Source: Candidatus Kapaibacterium sp. (lineage in GTDB: Bacteria; Bacteroidota; Ignavibacteria; Kapaibacteriales; NICIL-2). From it: a stretch of DNA of 64,000 nucleotides. Shown piece by piece: positions 1-7,929 of the stretch; position 1 is the stretch's first letter; every line of letters begins with the position of its first letter. Made by a program: the position numbers and the translations under genes. The notes under the pieces are model-generated. The model saw nothing but the letters and a program-made list of their open reading frames with translations. It was not told where the DNA came from and ran no database searches. The DNA is taken from positions 285,377-349,376 of the forward strand of contig JANWWF010000001.1 of the NCBI GenBank assembly GCA_025055755.1, given 5' to 3'.

Positions 1-273
1 GCGCACAACCTGGACACTGTTTCGATAGAGTCCATCAAGGTTGCGCAGGACGTTCTCATACGTGACCACCCCTTGCTCGATCCGAGTAATGACAGAACTG
101 ACTGCCCTTTCAAATTCCATTTGGCGCCGTGTTCGTAGCGAATTGTCGAGGATGTACATTATCGCAACACTAAGTGCAATTCCTCCCAACAGAATGGAAA
201 CAACGACGAGGTATTTCGAAAGAGGTAATCGTGTCCTAATGTTTTCTTCTGCTACGATTTGGGCTGTGTACAT
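1..273 (-). CDS. CHASE-domain membrane sensor, N-terminal part (cut by window edge)
   Basis: The first 91 codons of a gene that runs off the left edge. ATG is at 271..273. About 20 mostly polar residues precede one hydrophobic membrane segment (about residues 21-42, YLVVVSILLGG onward). After it comes a stretch that reads like the start of an extracytoplasmic CHASE domain: MEFERAVSSVITRIEQGVV, then YENVLRNLDGLYRNS. CHASE domains are small-molecule sensors at the front of histidine kinases, diguanylate cyclases or adenylate cyclases; the output domain lies outside the window, so the class is unknown. A 97-bp gap separates it from the OmpA-family gene upstream, so it may have its own promoter; an 8-bp inverted repeat lies just before the start codon. 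The domain call rests on pattern recognition only. Confidence 0.6.
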   Translation of the reverse strand, partial: MYTAQIVAEENIRTRLPLSKYLVVVSILLGGIALSVAIMYILDNSLRTRRQMEFERAVSSVITRIEQGVVTYENVLRNLDGLYRNSVQVVR

Positions 274-278
274 TGTTT

Positions 279-303
279 CTAACCGGTCTTAGTATCCGGT
301 TAG
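279..303. promoter_or_regulatory. Perfect 8-bp inverted repeat in front of the CHASE gene
   Basis: CTAACCGG and CCGGTTAG are perfect inverted copies separated by 9 nt, ending 6 bp before the start codon at 273. It could be an operator or an mRNA hairpin at the 5' end of the message. No T-tract follows, so it is not a classic terminator for the upstream operon. Confidence 0.45.
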
Positions 304-370
304 TGTATCGGCCACCTTGAAAAAAAGTGTAGTTAACGAGATTACAAGAAAGAAGATGTTCGCCCTGAAT

Positions 371-1729
371 CTATTGAACAACAGTGATCTCTACTCGGCG
401 GTTTGCCATTCTTCCTTGGGGGGTGCGATTGCTCTGGATTGGGTTGCGTGCCCCCATCCCCGATGCCAGCAAGCGTCCCCGGGGAATACCTTTACTCATT
501 AGATAGCGGACCACCTGCAATGCTCGCTCATCCGACACACGTTGTGTTTCCACTGGCGAGCCCCCAAAGTTGTCCGAGTGCCCGACAATACGTACCTCTG
601 CACGAGGATTCTGCTTGAGATAATCTGCTAAAGCATCTAAATACCGCCGTAGTTCATCTGTTAATGCTGTATCGGTAGGACTCGAATATCCAGTGAAAAT
701 TTGAAGCTGATTCGGCACAATGCGTACTGGAGGCAACGGTCGTGCTGGAGTAGGTGCTGTAGGCTGTGGAACAATGTCCACCGCTTCCGATGTCGGCAAT
801 AACGTTGCTATATAAAGACCATCTGTTGGGGGAATAGGTACATTTATCTGTTGCGTCGTTAACACCGGTAATGCTGGTGGAGCTGCCTGTTGAGCATTAG
901 GATTACGAGGGAGAATAGTTTCCGTAACAACATCTTCGCCAAATGTCAGTGCCGCTCCTCCACGAAGATATGCACTATTCCAGTTTGAACCATTTCTGGA
1001 ATAGCTAGTTGTTCCTATATGAAGTGTCAGGAATGGCGTGAGCGTCATTCTCCACGTCCCAATAAGCCCGGCAAATAAATCCCATCCTGCACCAATGTGC
1101 CCTCCGACACGTAAATAATTAGGCTGAAAGCCAATCCGACGGCGTACTTCGATTTGTTCATCATTATACCGAACATCTGTCCGTTCGAGAGCTTTGGTTG
1201 TAAGAACATCAATATCAGCGCCGACTAAAAAGTGTAAGCCTGGATAATCAGTGTAATAGTATCGCGCCTGAGGCATAAAAGTTATGTAGGTCAATACATT
1301 ACGTGCGACGATAGTATTATCCAACTCGAACGAAGGATTTAGAGGCAGTCCGGGTACTCGTGTAACCGACGTTGTTTGACGGATATCTACAATGCTGACC
1401 ATGAACGAGACTCCCCAAAGCGATCCTTGGGGATGATATACGTATTGCCCCCCGATGCCAATCCCTCCCCCTCCTACCCCACCACTGTTTAGCAACAAGT
1501 ACCCATCAGTAGGGCATACCAGGTTTGCAGGGATAATGAGTTTCCCAAAATGCATATGATAGGTACCAGAGAGCATAGGACCCACGCGCCAATCACCAGG
1601 TGAGCGCAGCATCACCACAGTATCCCCATCAGAGCGCAGATACCGTAAGCTGAGCGTGTCAATACCGGCTACTTGTGCCCATGCTGGCACAAGTATCAGG
1701 ACAATCAAGACAATAGCTCGCAGAACCAT
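371..1729 (-). CDS. OmpA-family outer-membrane protein
   Basis: A 452-aa protein with an N-terminal signal peptide (hydrophobic MVLRAIVLIVLILVPAWAQ). Residues about 30-270 have the alternating pattern expected of an outer-membrane beta-barrel or barrel-like domain. A Pro/Ala-rich linker (about 280-325) leads to a C-terminal OmpA domain (about 335-452) with the peptidoglycan-binding signature: VRIVGHSDNFGG, then SDERALQVVRYLMSKGI, ending NRRVEITVVQ. The family anchors the outer membrane to the cell wall. It is the last gene of a run starting near 7859: only 5 bp separate it from the gene upstream, so co-transcription is likely. The barrel assignment is less certain than the OmpA domain. Confidence 0.85.
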   Translation of the reverse strand: MVLRAIVLIVLILVPAWAQVAGIDTLSLRYLRSDGDTVVMLRSPGDWRVGPMLSGTYHMHFGKLIIPANLVCPTDGYLLLNSGGVGGGGIGIGGQYVYHPQGSLWGVSFMVSIVDIRQTTSVTRVPGLPLNPSFELDNTIVARNVLTYITFMPQARYYYTDYPGLHFLVGADIDVLTTKALERTDVRYNDEQIEVRRRIGFQPNYLRVGGHIGAGWDLFAGLIGTWRMTLTPFLTLHIGTTSYSRNGSNWNSAYLRGGAALTFGEDVVTETILPRNPNAQQAAPPALPVLTTQQINVPIPPTDGLYIATLLPTSEAVDIVPQPTAPTPARPLPPVRIVPNQLQIFTGYSSPTDTALTDELRRYLDALADYLKQNPRAEVRIVGHSDNFGGSPVETQRVSDERALQVVRYLMSKGIPRGRLLASGMGARNPIQSNRTPQGRMANRRVEITVVQ

Positions 1730-1734
1730 GGCAA

Positions 1735-3072
1735 TCAGCGCAGAAGTTGAATTTTCAAAATCGCGCGCGATAGCTCGACTGTTGGGTCATCAACAGGCTT
1801 AGCAATAAGCACGACATTGTAAAGGCCTTGCGATGCTTGATCAGGAGCGTTCCATACGATTGTGTTGAATGTACCAGGAGCAGTGCGAGACACAACAACA
1901 TTATCAAGCAGCAGTGCAAGCTCCTTGCCGGTGACATCATAAACCTTTGCTGTCATCCGAACGCGATCTTCAACCGTGTACCGGATAGTGGCCTGTGTTG
2001 TTGTCGGATTGGGATACACCGTTGCACTTGAAATCACGCTATTTGGCACTCGAATAGAAGTCGTATCGAGGAACCGCCTGCTTCCATCGAACATGATTGC
2101 TGAAAGCTCGTATTCATATACGACATCGCGTAACTCGACTGTATCAGGAGTTGACATTGAATAGTCAAATCCCACTGTCGTTGTTCCCTTTGAGAATAAT
2201 GCTGTGTCGAATGGAATGCCAAAGCGTCGTATCTCACGGAATTCCGTCTCGCTGGGCGGAAGACTTGAACACAAGCAGCGGCGTCGGATAATAAAGCCAC
2301 GCACCCCTTGCTCACAGAGTGTTGACCAATACAGTTGCACTAAGCGATCACCCAAGTATTCAGCCCGAAAGCTCCCCACTTTCAGCGTTAGACACAATTC
2401 TGGCGCCGGTGCAACACGAAAAGAATCGGTTCGCACTATCACCTGCTGCATATCTTTGATGCGAGGATAATTCCGCATTTCGACATTGTCGTCGGCACGA
2501 TACCACCGCACGCCATAGGCAATACTGTCCACTTCCATCTTGTATGCATTTGCTTGATAGTAATCGATCGGTTCCATCCAGCTCACTGAATTTCCAATAC
2601 GTCCTCCATCAGTCATCGTGATACGGAAACGCCCTAATCGTAGAGTGGAGTCAAACGGAAAGAACTTCGCGTCACGGAACTCATCTGGACCGTAGATGAA
2701 CACCGAAATCCATCCCTCATGTTGAGTTATGCAGTAGCTATAGCTTGTCAGCTGTGCATTCGAGTATGGTGCAATTGGTAAATCCGAGCTATTCGGTAGG
2801 AGCTCAACACGCATGGAATTAGGTGAGTACCGAGCTGGAGAAACGCCAACTACTTGGAATTGAAACGTCCCATTCGCCCATCGTTCCCACACACTTGATG
2901 TTCGGCGAAGTGTCAAGGAAAATTCAATTGTCTGCGGATCAACCACTGCAATATCCTCGATGGAGACGATCGAGAGGATCTCTCGCTGAATGGATTGCGC
3001 ACAGCCAGGAACTGGGTGTGCAAAGAATGCGACAGTGATAAATCCTACTGCTATGATGACCAATCGTCTCAT
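1735..3072 (-). CDS. Secreted protein with T9SS type A C-terminal sorting domain
   Basis: A 445-aa protein with a signal peptide (about residues 1-25, MRRLVIIAVGFITVAFF). The last ~90 residues match the type IX secretion sorting domain: VYPNPTTTQATIRYTVED, then MTAKVYDVTGKELALLLDN, and a final SQGLYNVVLIA strand. Such domains send proteins across the outer membrane and attach them to the surface. The middle (about 30-340) is beta-rich with a LKVGSFRAEYLGDRLVQLYW segment typical of fibronectin-like modules before T9SS tails; I see no enzyme motif. The ATG overlaps the stop of the upstream gene (ATGA), which indicates translational coupling. Its cargo function is unknown. Confidence 0.8.
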   Translation of the reverse strand: MRRLVIIAVGFITVAFFAHPVPGCAQSIQREILSIVSIEDIAVVDPQTIEFSLTLRRTSSVWERWANGTFQFQVVGVSPARYSPNSMRVELLPNSSDLPIAPYSNAQLTSYSYCITQHEGWISVFIYGPDEFRDAKFFPFDSTLRLGRFRITMTDGGRIGNSVSWMEPIDYYQANAYKMEVDSIAYGVRWYRADDNVEMRNYPRIKDMQQVIVRTDSFRVAPAPELCLTLKVGSFRAEYLGDRLVQLYWSTLCEQGVRGFIIRRRCLCSSLPPSETEFREIRRFGIPFDTALFSKGTTTVGFDYSMSTPDTVELRDVVYEYELSAIMFDGSRRFLDTTSIRVPNSVISSATVYPNPTTTQATIRYTVEDRVRMTAKVYDVTGKELALLLDNVVVSRTAPGTFNTIVWNAPDQASQGLYNVVLIAKPVDDPTVELSRAILKIQLLR

Positions 3073-5198
3073 CGGGGTACGTTTGTTGTTCTACCGCGAT
3101 TGTTCCATGTTTTGTTTGCATCGCGGGTCGTCACGATGCCGCTCATGTCTGTATCACGATTGAGGTATCCTTCGGTAACGCATCCATTCCAAATCGCGTC
3201 GTAGTCTGTTCGATCATTGATATCGACACTACCATCACCATTAACGTCACCGGCCACCATGCCAAAGATGACACCATCGGTGGGAGTATAATCAATTGGT
3301 TTGAGTGCTGCAGCTCCACCAAGCACTGCTGTTGATGAGCTGAGCGATAGCGGCTGGGGTAGTGTTTCGTCCCCTGCCAAACGATATGGGGATGCTGTGA
3401 TAATCGCCAAATGCGTGCGATGATGAATCGCGACATAATATGCAGTAGTATCCACTGTAGGATCGAAACACAGTCGCGACGCACCATCTACATCAACAAG
3501 AGACCCGTCGGCTCGAAGAAGGGCGGTACGATAAATGCGATGTTGACTTGTCATTGTCGGCCGAAGTTCGACAAGAACCCAGTCCACAATTCCCGTGTCA
3601 ATGACTCGGGCATTGATGGCATTTCGATTAGGATCTCGGTTATAGGGGTAAATGTTTGGTGGAGTCGGTGGAATTAGGCGACGGCGAGCTAAGTCCGTTG
3701 CCATAGCCCCATTCCGGTACGGACCTTCAAGTACCACTTTTGCATCAAGACATACTTGTGTCGGAACTGGATATCCAATTGCAAATGGTCCCAACTGGGA
3801 CAATGTATCTGCCAGGGAATATGCCCACCCACTATTATCATACGACGCAGGAGTGCGCGATGAGCGAATATTTCGCCAGCGTGCACCATTCCAATGCAAG
3901 AGAATAACCTTCGAGCGATCGAGTCCGTTTGATTCATCAGTCTGAGGTTCCTGAGGGGTATCAAGCCACGCGTAGCCTATTGTATATGGTAACGCTCCAA
4001 GTAGCCTTCCTTCCTTATCTGTTGCATCTACAAACAACGCTCTCCGCACTTTGGTGGTCCCTTCTGGAAAAGGTGGGAATGTCTGCGGTAAGCTCCGGAG
4101 AGTAATTGCTCCTGGTACTTGCGCATTCGGAACCCGAGGAGCTATCCATGTAAATCGGTTATTGTAGAATTGGGGAATGCTATCCCCTCGAATCCCTGTC
4201 CGACGGAACGAGCCAATGACTTCTGCTCGAGGATGCCTATACAGGGGATCTAACTCAGCATGTGTGTAGGTGAGTACGTATCGCTCTACTGTATCACGCT
4301 CTGTAAACACAAACGTTGGTTGAGATTCGGTGCCCACAACCAACGAATCGTTTACCGTAACATGTCGATCTAACTGCAGCCCACCACTATTTAGTACGGT
4401 AAGGGATTGGAGGATTCGTTCATCTGCGGGAATTTCGTTTCCGGTGACAATGCGCCCGCTACCTTGGTAACGGATAGAGTATCCTCCCTGATACTTGAGA
4501 AAGTCTTCCACCGCTCCTGAGTCTGTCCGTATTACCAGTGACCGCGCTTCCATTGAGATATTGCTCCCTTCTGTATTCTTGAGCACCCCGCGATGGAGAT
4601 ACAACGTATGGCGCATCGCGATAAGCGCAGAATCTCCCATACGTACCCCCGCCGGATTATCCACTTCAAGTACACTCATCTGCCCGTTCCCTGTGAGCAG
4701 TTGCTCTCGTGTACCGCGAAGAACAATTGCTCCTACTGCGCCTTCTCGATTGACTGCTCCATCATGATGAACCCGACCAAGAGCAACTAATGGAAGATCC
4801 CGCTGTATGCGTAGCTCACTGGGCTTTTCCACCACTAAAGTATCGGAACTTACAAGCGAACGTCTTGCTGTTGGATCTAAATGCTTGGTACTTTGCCCTC
4901 GGAAGTAGAGCACCTCATAGGTAATCTGCGGCACTTGTTGCGCCTTACCACTACTATCACCGATAAATTCTGTTCGTCCGCGGAGAATGTCTTGCTCGAT
5001 CCGCGCATCACCAGTAATTGTAATTCGTCCACTCTCGTTACGGATGAAACCACCACTATAGCTGTGCAGTTGCCCCCGGACTTCGATAAGTCCTCTATTG
5101 ACAATGCGCCCGCAGGTGTTATTGTCAAGCTGCTGGCTCCAGCTGTGCGATGCAACAGCCCCAACTCCAATAAGAAGGAAACCAAACAATTTATTCAT
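3069..5198 (-). CDS. Secreted N-x-G-x-I protein with C-terminal dockerin-like Ca-binding repeats
   Basis: Start chosen at 5198 (MNKLFGFLLIGVGAVASHSWS, a clear signal peptide), giving 709 aa; the open frame extends 75 codons further but only inside the upstream gene. The mature N-terminus carries NTCGRIVNRGLIEVRG, matching the N-terminus of the next gene (NEACGRISNSGTIRIR). The body is beta-rich with repeated N-x-G / SGxI strands, suggesting a beta-helix or filamentous fold. The last ~70 residues contain two loops like dockerin type I/EF-hand repeats: GDVNGDGSVDINDR and NRDTDMSGIVTTRDAN. Dockerin-like loops bind calcium and can mediate attachment or close a surface protein. Both ends overlap neighbours (8 bp upstream, 4 bp downstream). 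No T9SS tail is visible. Function unknown. Confidence 0.7.
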   Translation of the reverse strand: MNKLFGFLLIGVGAVASHSWSQQLDNNTCGRIVNRGLIEVRGQLHSYSGGFIRNESGRITITGDARIEQDILRGRTEFIGDSSGKAQQVPQITYEVLYFRGQSTKHLDPTARRSLVSSDTLVVEKPSELRIQRDLPLVALGRVHHDGAVNREGAVGAIVLRGTREQLLTGNGQMSVLEVDNPAGVRMGDSALIAMRHTLYLHRGVLKNTEGSNISMEARSLVIRTDSGAVEDFLKYQGGYSIRYQGSGRIVTGNEIPADERILQSLTVLNSGGLQLDRHVTVNDSLVVGTESQPTFVFTERDTVERYVLTYTHAELDPLYRHPRAEVIGSFRRTGIRGDSIPQFYNNRFTWIAPRVPNAQVPGAITLRSLPQTFPPFPEGTTKVRRALFVDATDKEGRLLGALPYTIGYAWLDTPQEPQTDESNGLDRSKVILLHWNGARWRNIRSSRTPASYDNSGWAYSLADTLSQLGPFAIGYPVPTQVCLDAKVVLEGPYRNGAMATDLARRRLIPPTPPNIYPYNRDPNRNAINARVIDTGIVDWVLVELRPTMTSQHRIYRTALLRADGSLVDVDGASRLCFDPTVDTTAYYVAIHHRTHLAIITASPYRLAGDETLPQPLSLSSSTAVLGGAAALKPIDYTPTDGVIFGMVAGDVNGDGSVDINDRTDYDAIWNGCVTEGYLNRDTDMSGIVTTRDANKTWNNRGRTTNVPR

Positions 5199-7407
5199 CG
5201 CCAATTTGCAATCGCCCAGCATTTTGGATCCACCCAGTGTTGCGTAACAAATTGACGCGGAGCGTCGGACGCGGTGTTGTCGCAAAGATGACCAGACCTT
5301 TCTCCTTCGGCTCTGCTGCCGTCGTCCGTCGTGCATAACGCTCGAAATCCACTGCAGAAAGGTCTTCTCGTGGCGTACCAAGTGTATCGCACCCTCGCAA
5401 TTCCAGAATACCGTTACGTCCAACCGTTGTTGCTAAGTATTCACTTGCACTGCCAATGACAAATAGACCATTAGTCTGTGGTGCAGTAGAATCCACACCA
5501 AACACTAACGCCGCATTCGCATTGGAGTGATCAACGATCACATAAGCAGCCATTGCTAATGGGTAAGCTTCTGGTATTGCATAACCATCCCATCCATTTG
5601 CTACAGGTCGAACAAATCCCGCCCAGACATTGTGGCGAATAACTGCAGTATCATAAGGCAACGGCTCAGCCTGGTCGATCCATGTTGCAGGATTTGACCA
5701 CCGTCCATCTCGTGCGGTTATAACACGCGATGGAGCCGCACGAAGGAGAAGGTCGCTCCCATCGAGTAAGCCGTTTTCGCCGCGCGGGGCAATATCTGCA
5801 GCTTCTACCCAAAGGAATGCACAGCTTGTATCTATTGAGCGTTGATAAGCATTGCCGATACGGTTAGGCTCTGCATTGCGGGGGGCGTTGTATGTCCGCA
5901 ATCCACGCACGGAGGCTAAGCCACCGAGTGAACGTGTTTCATCAACACGAAAGCCAGCTCGTACTGTCGCACGCCATTGGGGCGGGGTACGAGTGCTTGG
6001 TCCATAACCAACAGTGATCTTACGGTAAACATCACTTGAGGGGTTGTAGCTGTTCGGTGCTGCCGAAGGAAATACGCCAAGTGAGATACTTGATGGCAAC
6101 CCCGTGGTATCACTAAAGCGAAAGGTTGTAAAGCGATTGTTGAAAGTGAGAGGTTGCTGCATCACAACTGAACTTCGTAATCCTTCATGCCGGAAAAGAC
6201 CGACAACCTCAGAACCTGCCTGGCAATCAGACAGTGTACGATCGTATGTCACCGGTGTCAAGGTAGAATCAGTATGGTGCACAGTTAGTGTATAGTCACC
6301 CATACGTATCGCATGAGGCTTAGATCCCGTATTGATATGCAGTCCGCAGCCAACATGGACATCCCCATTTGCGCGTTTATCTCCCCCTTGCGTTTCGAGT
6401 TTGCCATAACGATGGTTGGGGGGAGCGGCAGTTGCTTGGAGAATTTGGTTCGGATACGTGCCTAGATACCGCACGGTGGTTCCGCACTCATACAATGCGT
6501 TTAGGAGCGATGGAGCGGTGTTTAGATATGTTCCGTACACATCCATTGCAGCGGTGCCAAGCAGAGAGTAGCGACCTGCTGTTGCCGATGCATCCACACG
6601 GAATGTCGAGCCTGAATCAATAACAAACGCGGCCGGCTGCTGCGTACTGGAAACGATCAGATGGCCGTTGTTATCTGCTCGCAAAAGGGAATTATTTGAA
6701 ACCCGAAGTGAAGAGGTGGGATGAGTAACGAGGATTGCACTTCCATTCCCTGCCACTGCCATTGGAGCTTCTGTAAGGGATTGTCCCCGCAGGTCGAGTA
6801 CCCCACCGCTATTGACACTAAATCCACCCACATTCGATGCATGATTGACGAATTGTTCACGGACTACTGCAGTATCTGTAGCTAAGAATTTGTTCTGCCC
6901 TTGTGCTCCATTGAGGAGAGTTAAGCTACGATATGCGTTGGCACCCTTTTCCGGAACAACCTGCTGTTGCTGTGTTCCGTCGTAATAGAATGTTCCCTCG
7001 TATACTCGACGTCCCGTGCCCGTCGCAATAGAGTATTGCGCCCCAACAAATACCGAGTCACTCACAAGTTTTGCTCCACCGGACAAAGCAAGATTAGTGT
7101 ACCAGCGTGCCTGAACACGTTGGCTGTCAGAAATCGCGGACCACAAGACAGTACCCCCTATACGACTTGTGGCAGATGCACCGAGAGAATTACTTCCGGT
7201 AAAGCGATTACCGATAGCTGCCATCTCAATAGTGCCACTATTGACGACTTGAGCAACAGGTGCCTCATTCTGAAAGTGTGCATTAACAGTCCGAATGCGT
7301 ATTGTCCCGCTATTCGATATACGGCCACAGGCTTCATTGACAATATTTTGTCCCACCAAGCTATTGACCGCTACCACCATCGTAAGTATGAGGAGCCGCA
7401 GCATCAT
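5191..7407 (-). CDS. Secreted beta-rich N-x-G-x-I protein, paralogue of its neighbours
   Basis: A 738-aa protein with a signal peptide (MMLRLLILTMVVAVNSLVG). After cleavage it begins NIVNEACGRISNSGTIRIRT, like the downstream neighbour. Several N-S-G-T-I type turns and a DGRWSNPATWIDQAEPLP segment (about residues 570-590) occur; the latter resembles the W-S-x-x-x-T-W ... P ... D motif seen in G8-like and beta-helix modules of surface proteins. It ends NTGWIQNAGRLQIGDE, again the N-x-G theme. No catalytic motif is visible. It overlaps the upstream gene by 4 bp (ATGA) and the downstream gene by 8 bp. It could be a filament or a cell-surface scaffold; the family is not one I can name. Confidence 0.65.
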   Translation of the reverse strand: MMLRLLILTMVVAVNSLVGQNIVNEACGRISNSGTIRIRTVNAHFQNEAPVAQVVNSGTIEMAAIGNRFTGSNSLGASATSRIGGTVLWSAISDSQRVQARWYTNLALSGGAKLVSDSVFVGAQYSIATGTGRRVYEGTFYYDGTQQQQVVPEKGANAYRSLTLLNGAQGQNKFLATDTAVVREQFVNHASNVGGFSVNSGGVLDLRGQSLTEAPMAVAGNGSAILVTHPTSSLRVSNNSLLRADNNGHLIVSSTQQPAAFVIDSGSTFRVDASATAGRYSLLGTAAMDVYGTYLNTAPSLLNALYECGTTVRYLGTYPNQILQATAAPPNHRYGKLETQGGDKRANGDVHVGCGLHINTGSKPHAIRMGDYTLTVHHTDSTLTPVTYDRTLSDCQAGSEVVGLFRHEGLRSSVVMQQPLTFNNRFTTFRFSDTTGLPSSISLGVFPSAAPNSYNPSSDVYRKITVGYGPSTRTPPQWRATVRAGFRVDETRSLGGLASVRGLRTYNAPRNAEPNRIGNAYQRSIDTSCAFLWVEAADIAPRGENGLLDGSDLLLRAAPSRVITARDGRWSNPATWIDQAEPLPYDTAVIRHNVWAGFVRPVANGWDGYAIPEAYPLAMAAYVIVDHSNANAALVFGVDSTAPQTNGLFVIGSASEYLATTVGRNGILELRGCDTLGTPREDLSAVDFERYARRTTAAEPKEKGLVIFATTPRPTLRVNLLRNTGWIQNAGRLQIGDE

Positions 7408-7859
7408 GGCAGACCCACCTCAATAAGACCACTATTTGAACATGAGCCGCGATTAATAAAATCGCGCCATACTACAATTGTGGAACGGTTTTGTATTTCC
7501 CCCTGGTTCACGATTGAGCCTTTTACAGTCAGCAATCCCGTCCCATTTCGTATCAAGAAACCATAGGCGGTTGTACACGGGATACCTCCCGTTGTGAGAT
7601 TGCTATCCACGGTTGCAACTGCGCGTCCGTTGAGTGTTGCACGTCCTGAGTGGATGTGCATTGCGCCTGTTATCCGCAGACTTGCACTATCCTCAGCAGT
7701 TAGTTGACCATTTGCAACACTACTGTAACTGCCATTGATTAGCATGACCGCACGGGGACTAAGGTAAATAGTTCCACCATTATTGGTCATTGTTTGCGCT
7801 GACACGACAGTAGTTACCACCGTACATAGAGCAAGAACGGCACCTAACCGCCACTGCAT
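7404..7859 (-). CDS. Small secreted N-x-G-x-I protein
   Basis: Start placed at 7859 (MQWRLGAVLALCTVVTTVVSAQ, a signal peptide ending A-Q), giving 151 aa; the frame is open 17 codons further upstream but without signal-like sequence. The mature part repeats the theme of the two downstream genes: NNGGTIYLSP, NQGEIQNRSTIVV, NRGSCSNSGLIEVGLP. It looks like a short version of the same fold, with its C-terminus resembling that of the 738-aa protein. Its stop overlaps the next ATG, so the three are translated in series. It is separated from the fibre gene by 70 bp. Function unknown. Confidence 0.65.
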   Translation of the reverse strand: MQWRLGAVLALCTVVTTVVSAQTMTNNGGTIYLSPRAVMLINGSYSSVANGQLTAEDSASLRITGAMHIHSGRATLNGRAVATVDSNLTTGGIPCTTAYGFLIRNGTGLLTVKGSIVNQGEIQNRSTIVVWRDFINRGSCSNSGLIEVGLP

Positions 7860-7929
7860 CCTGTTTGTTCTCCGTGTACTTTTTGTGGAAAGTATCGGCA
7901 CAATGCACATGGTGCTTTACTCAGTAGAA

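Noticed and set aside
5199-5423. 75-codon N-terminal extension of the dockerin-like protein
   Set aside because: It lies inside the upstream gene; a proper signal peptide starts at 5198.
6967-7566. 199-codon plus-strand open frame opposite the secreted-protein genes
   Set aside because: Antisense shadow; no recognisable domain and crosses a gene boundary.
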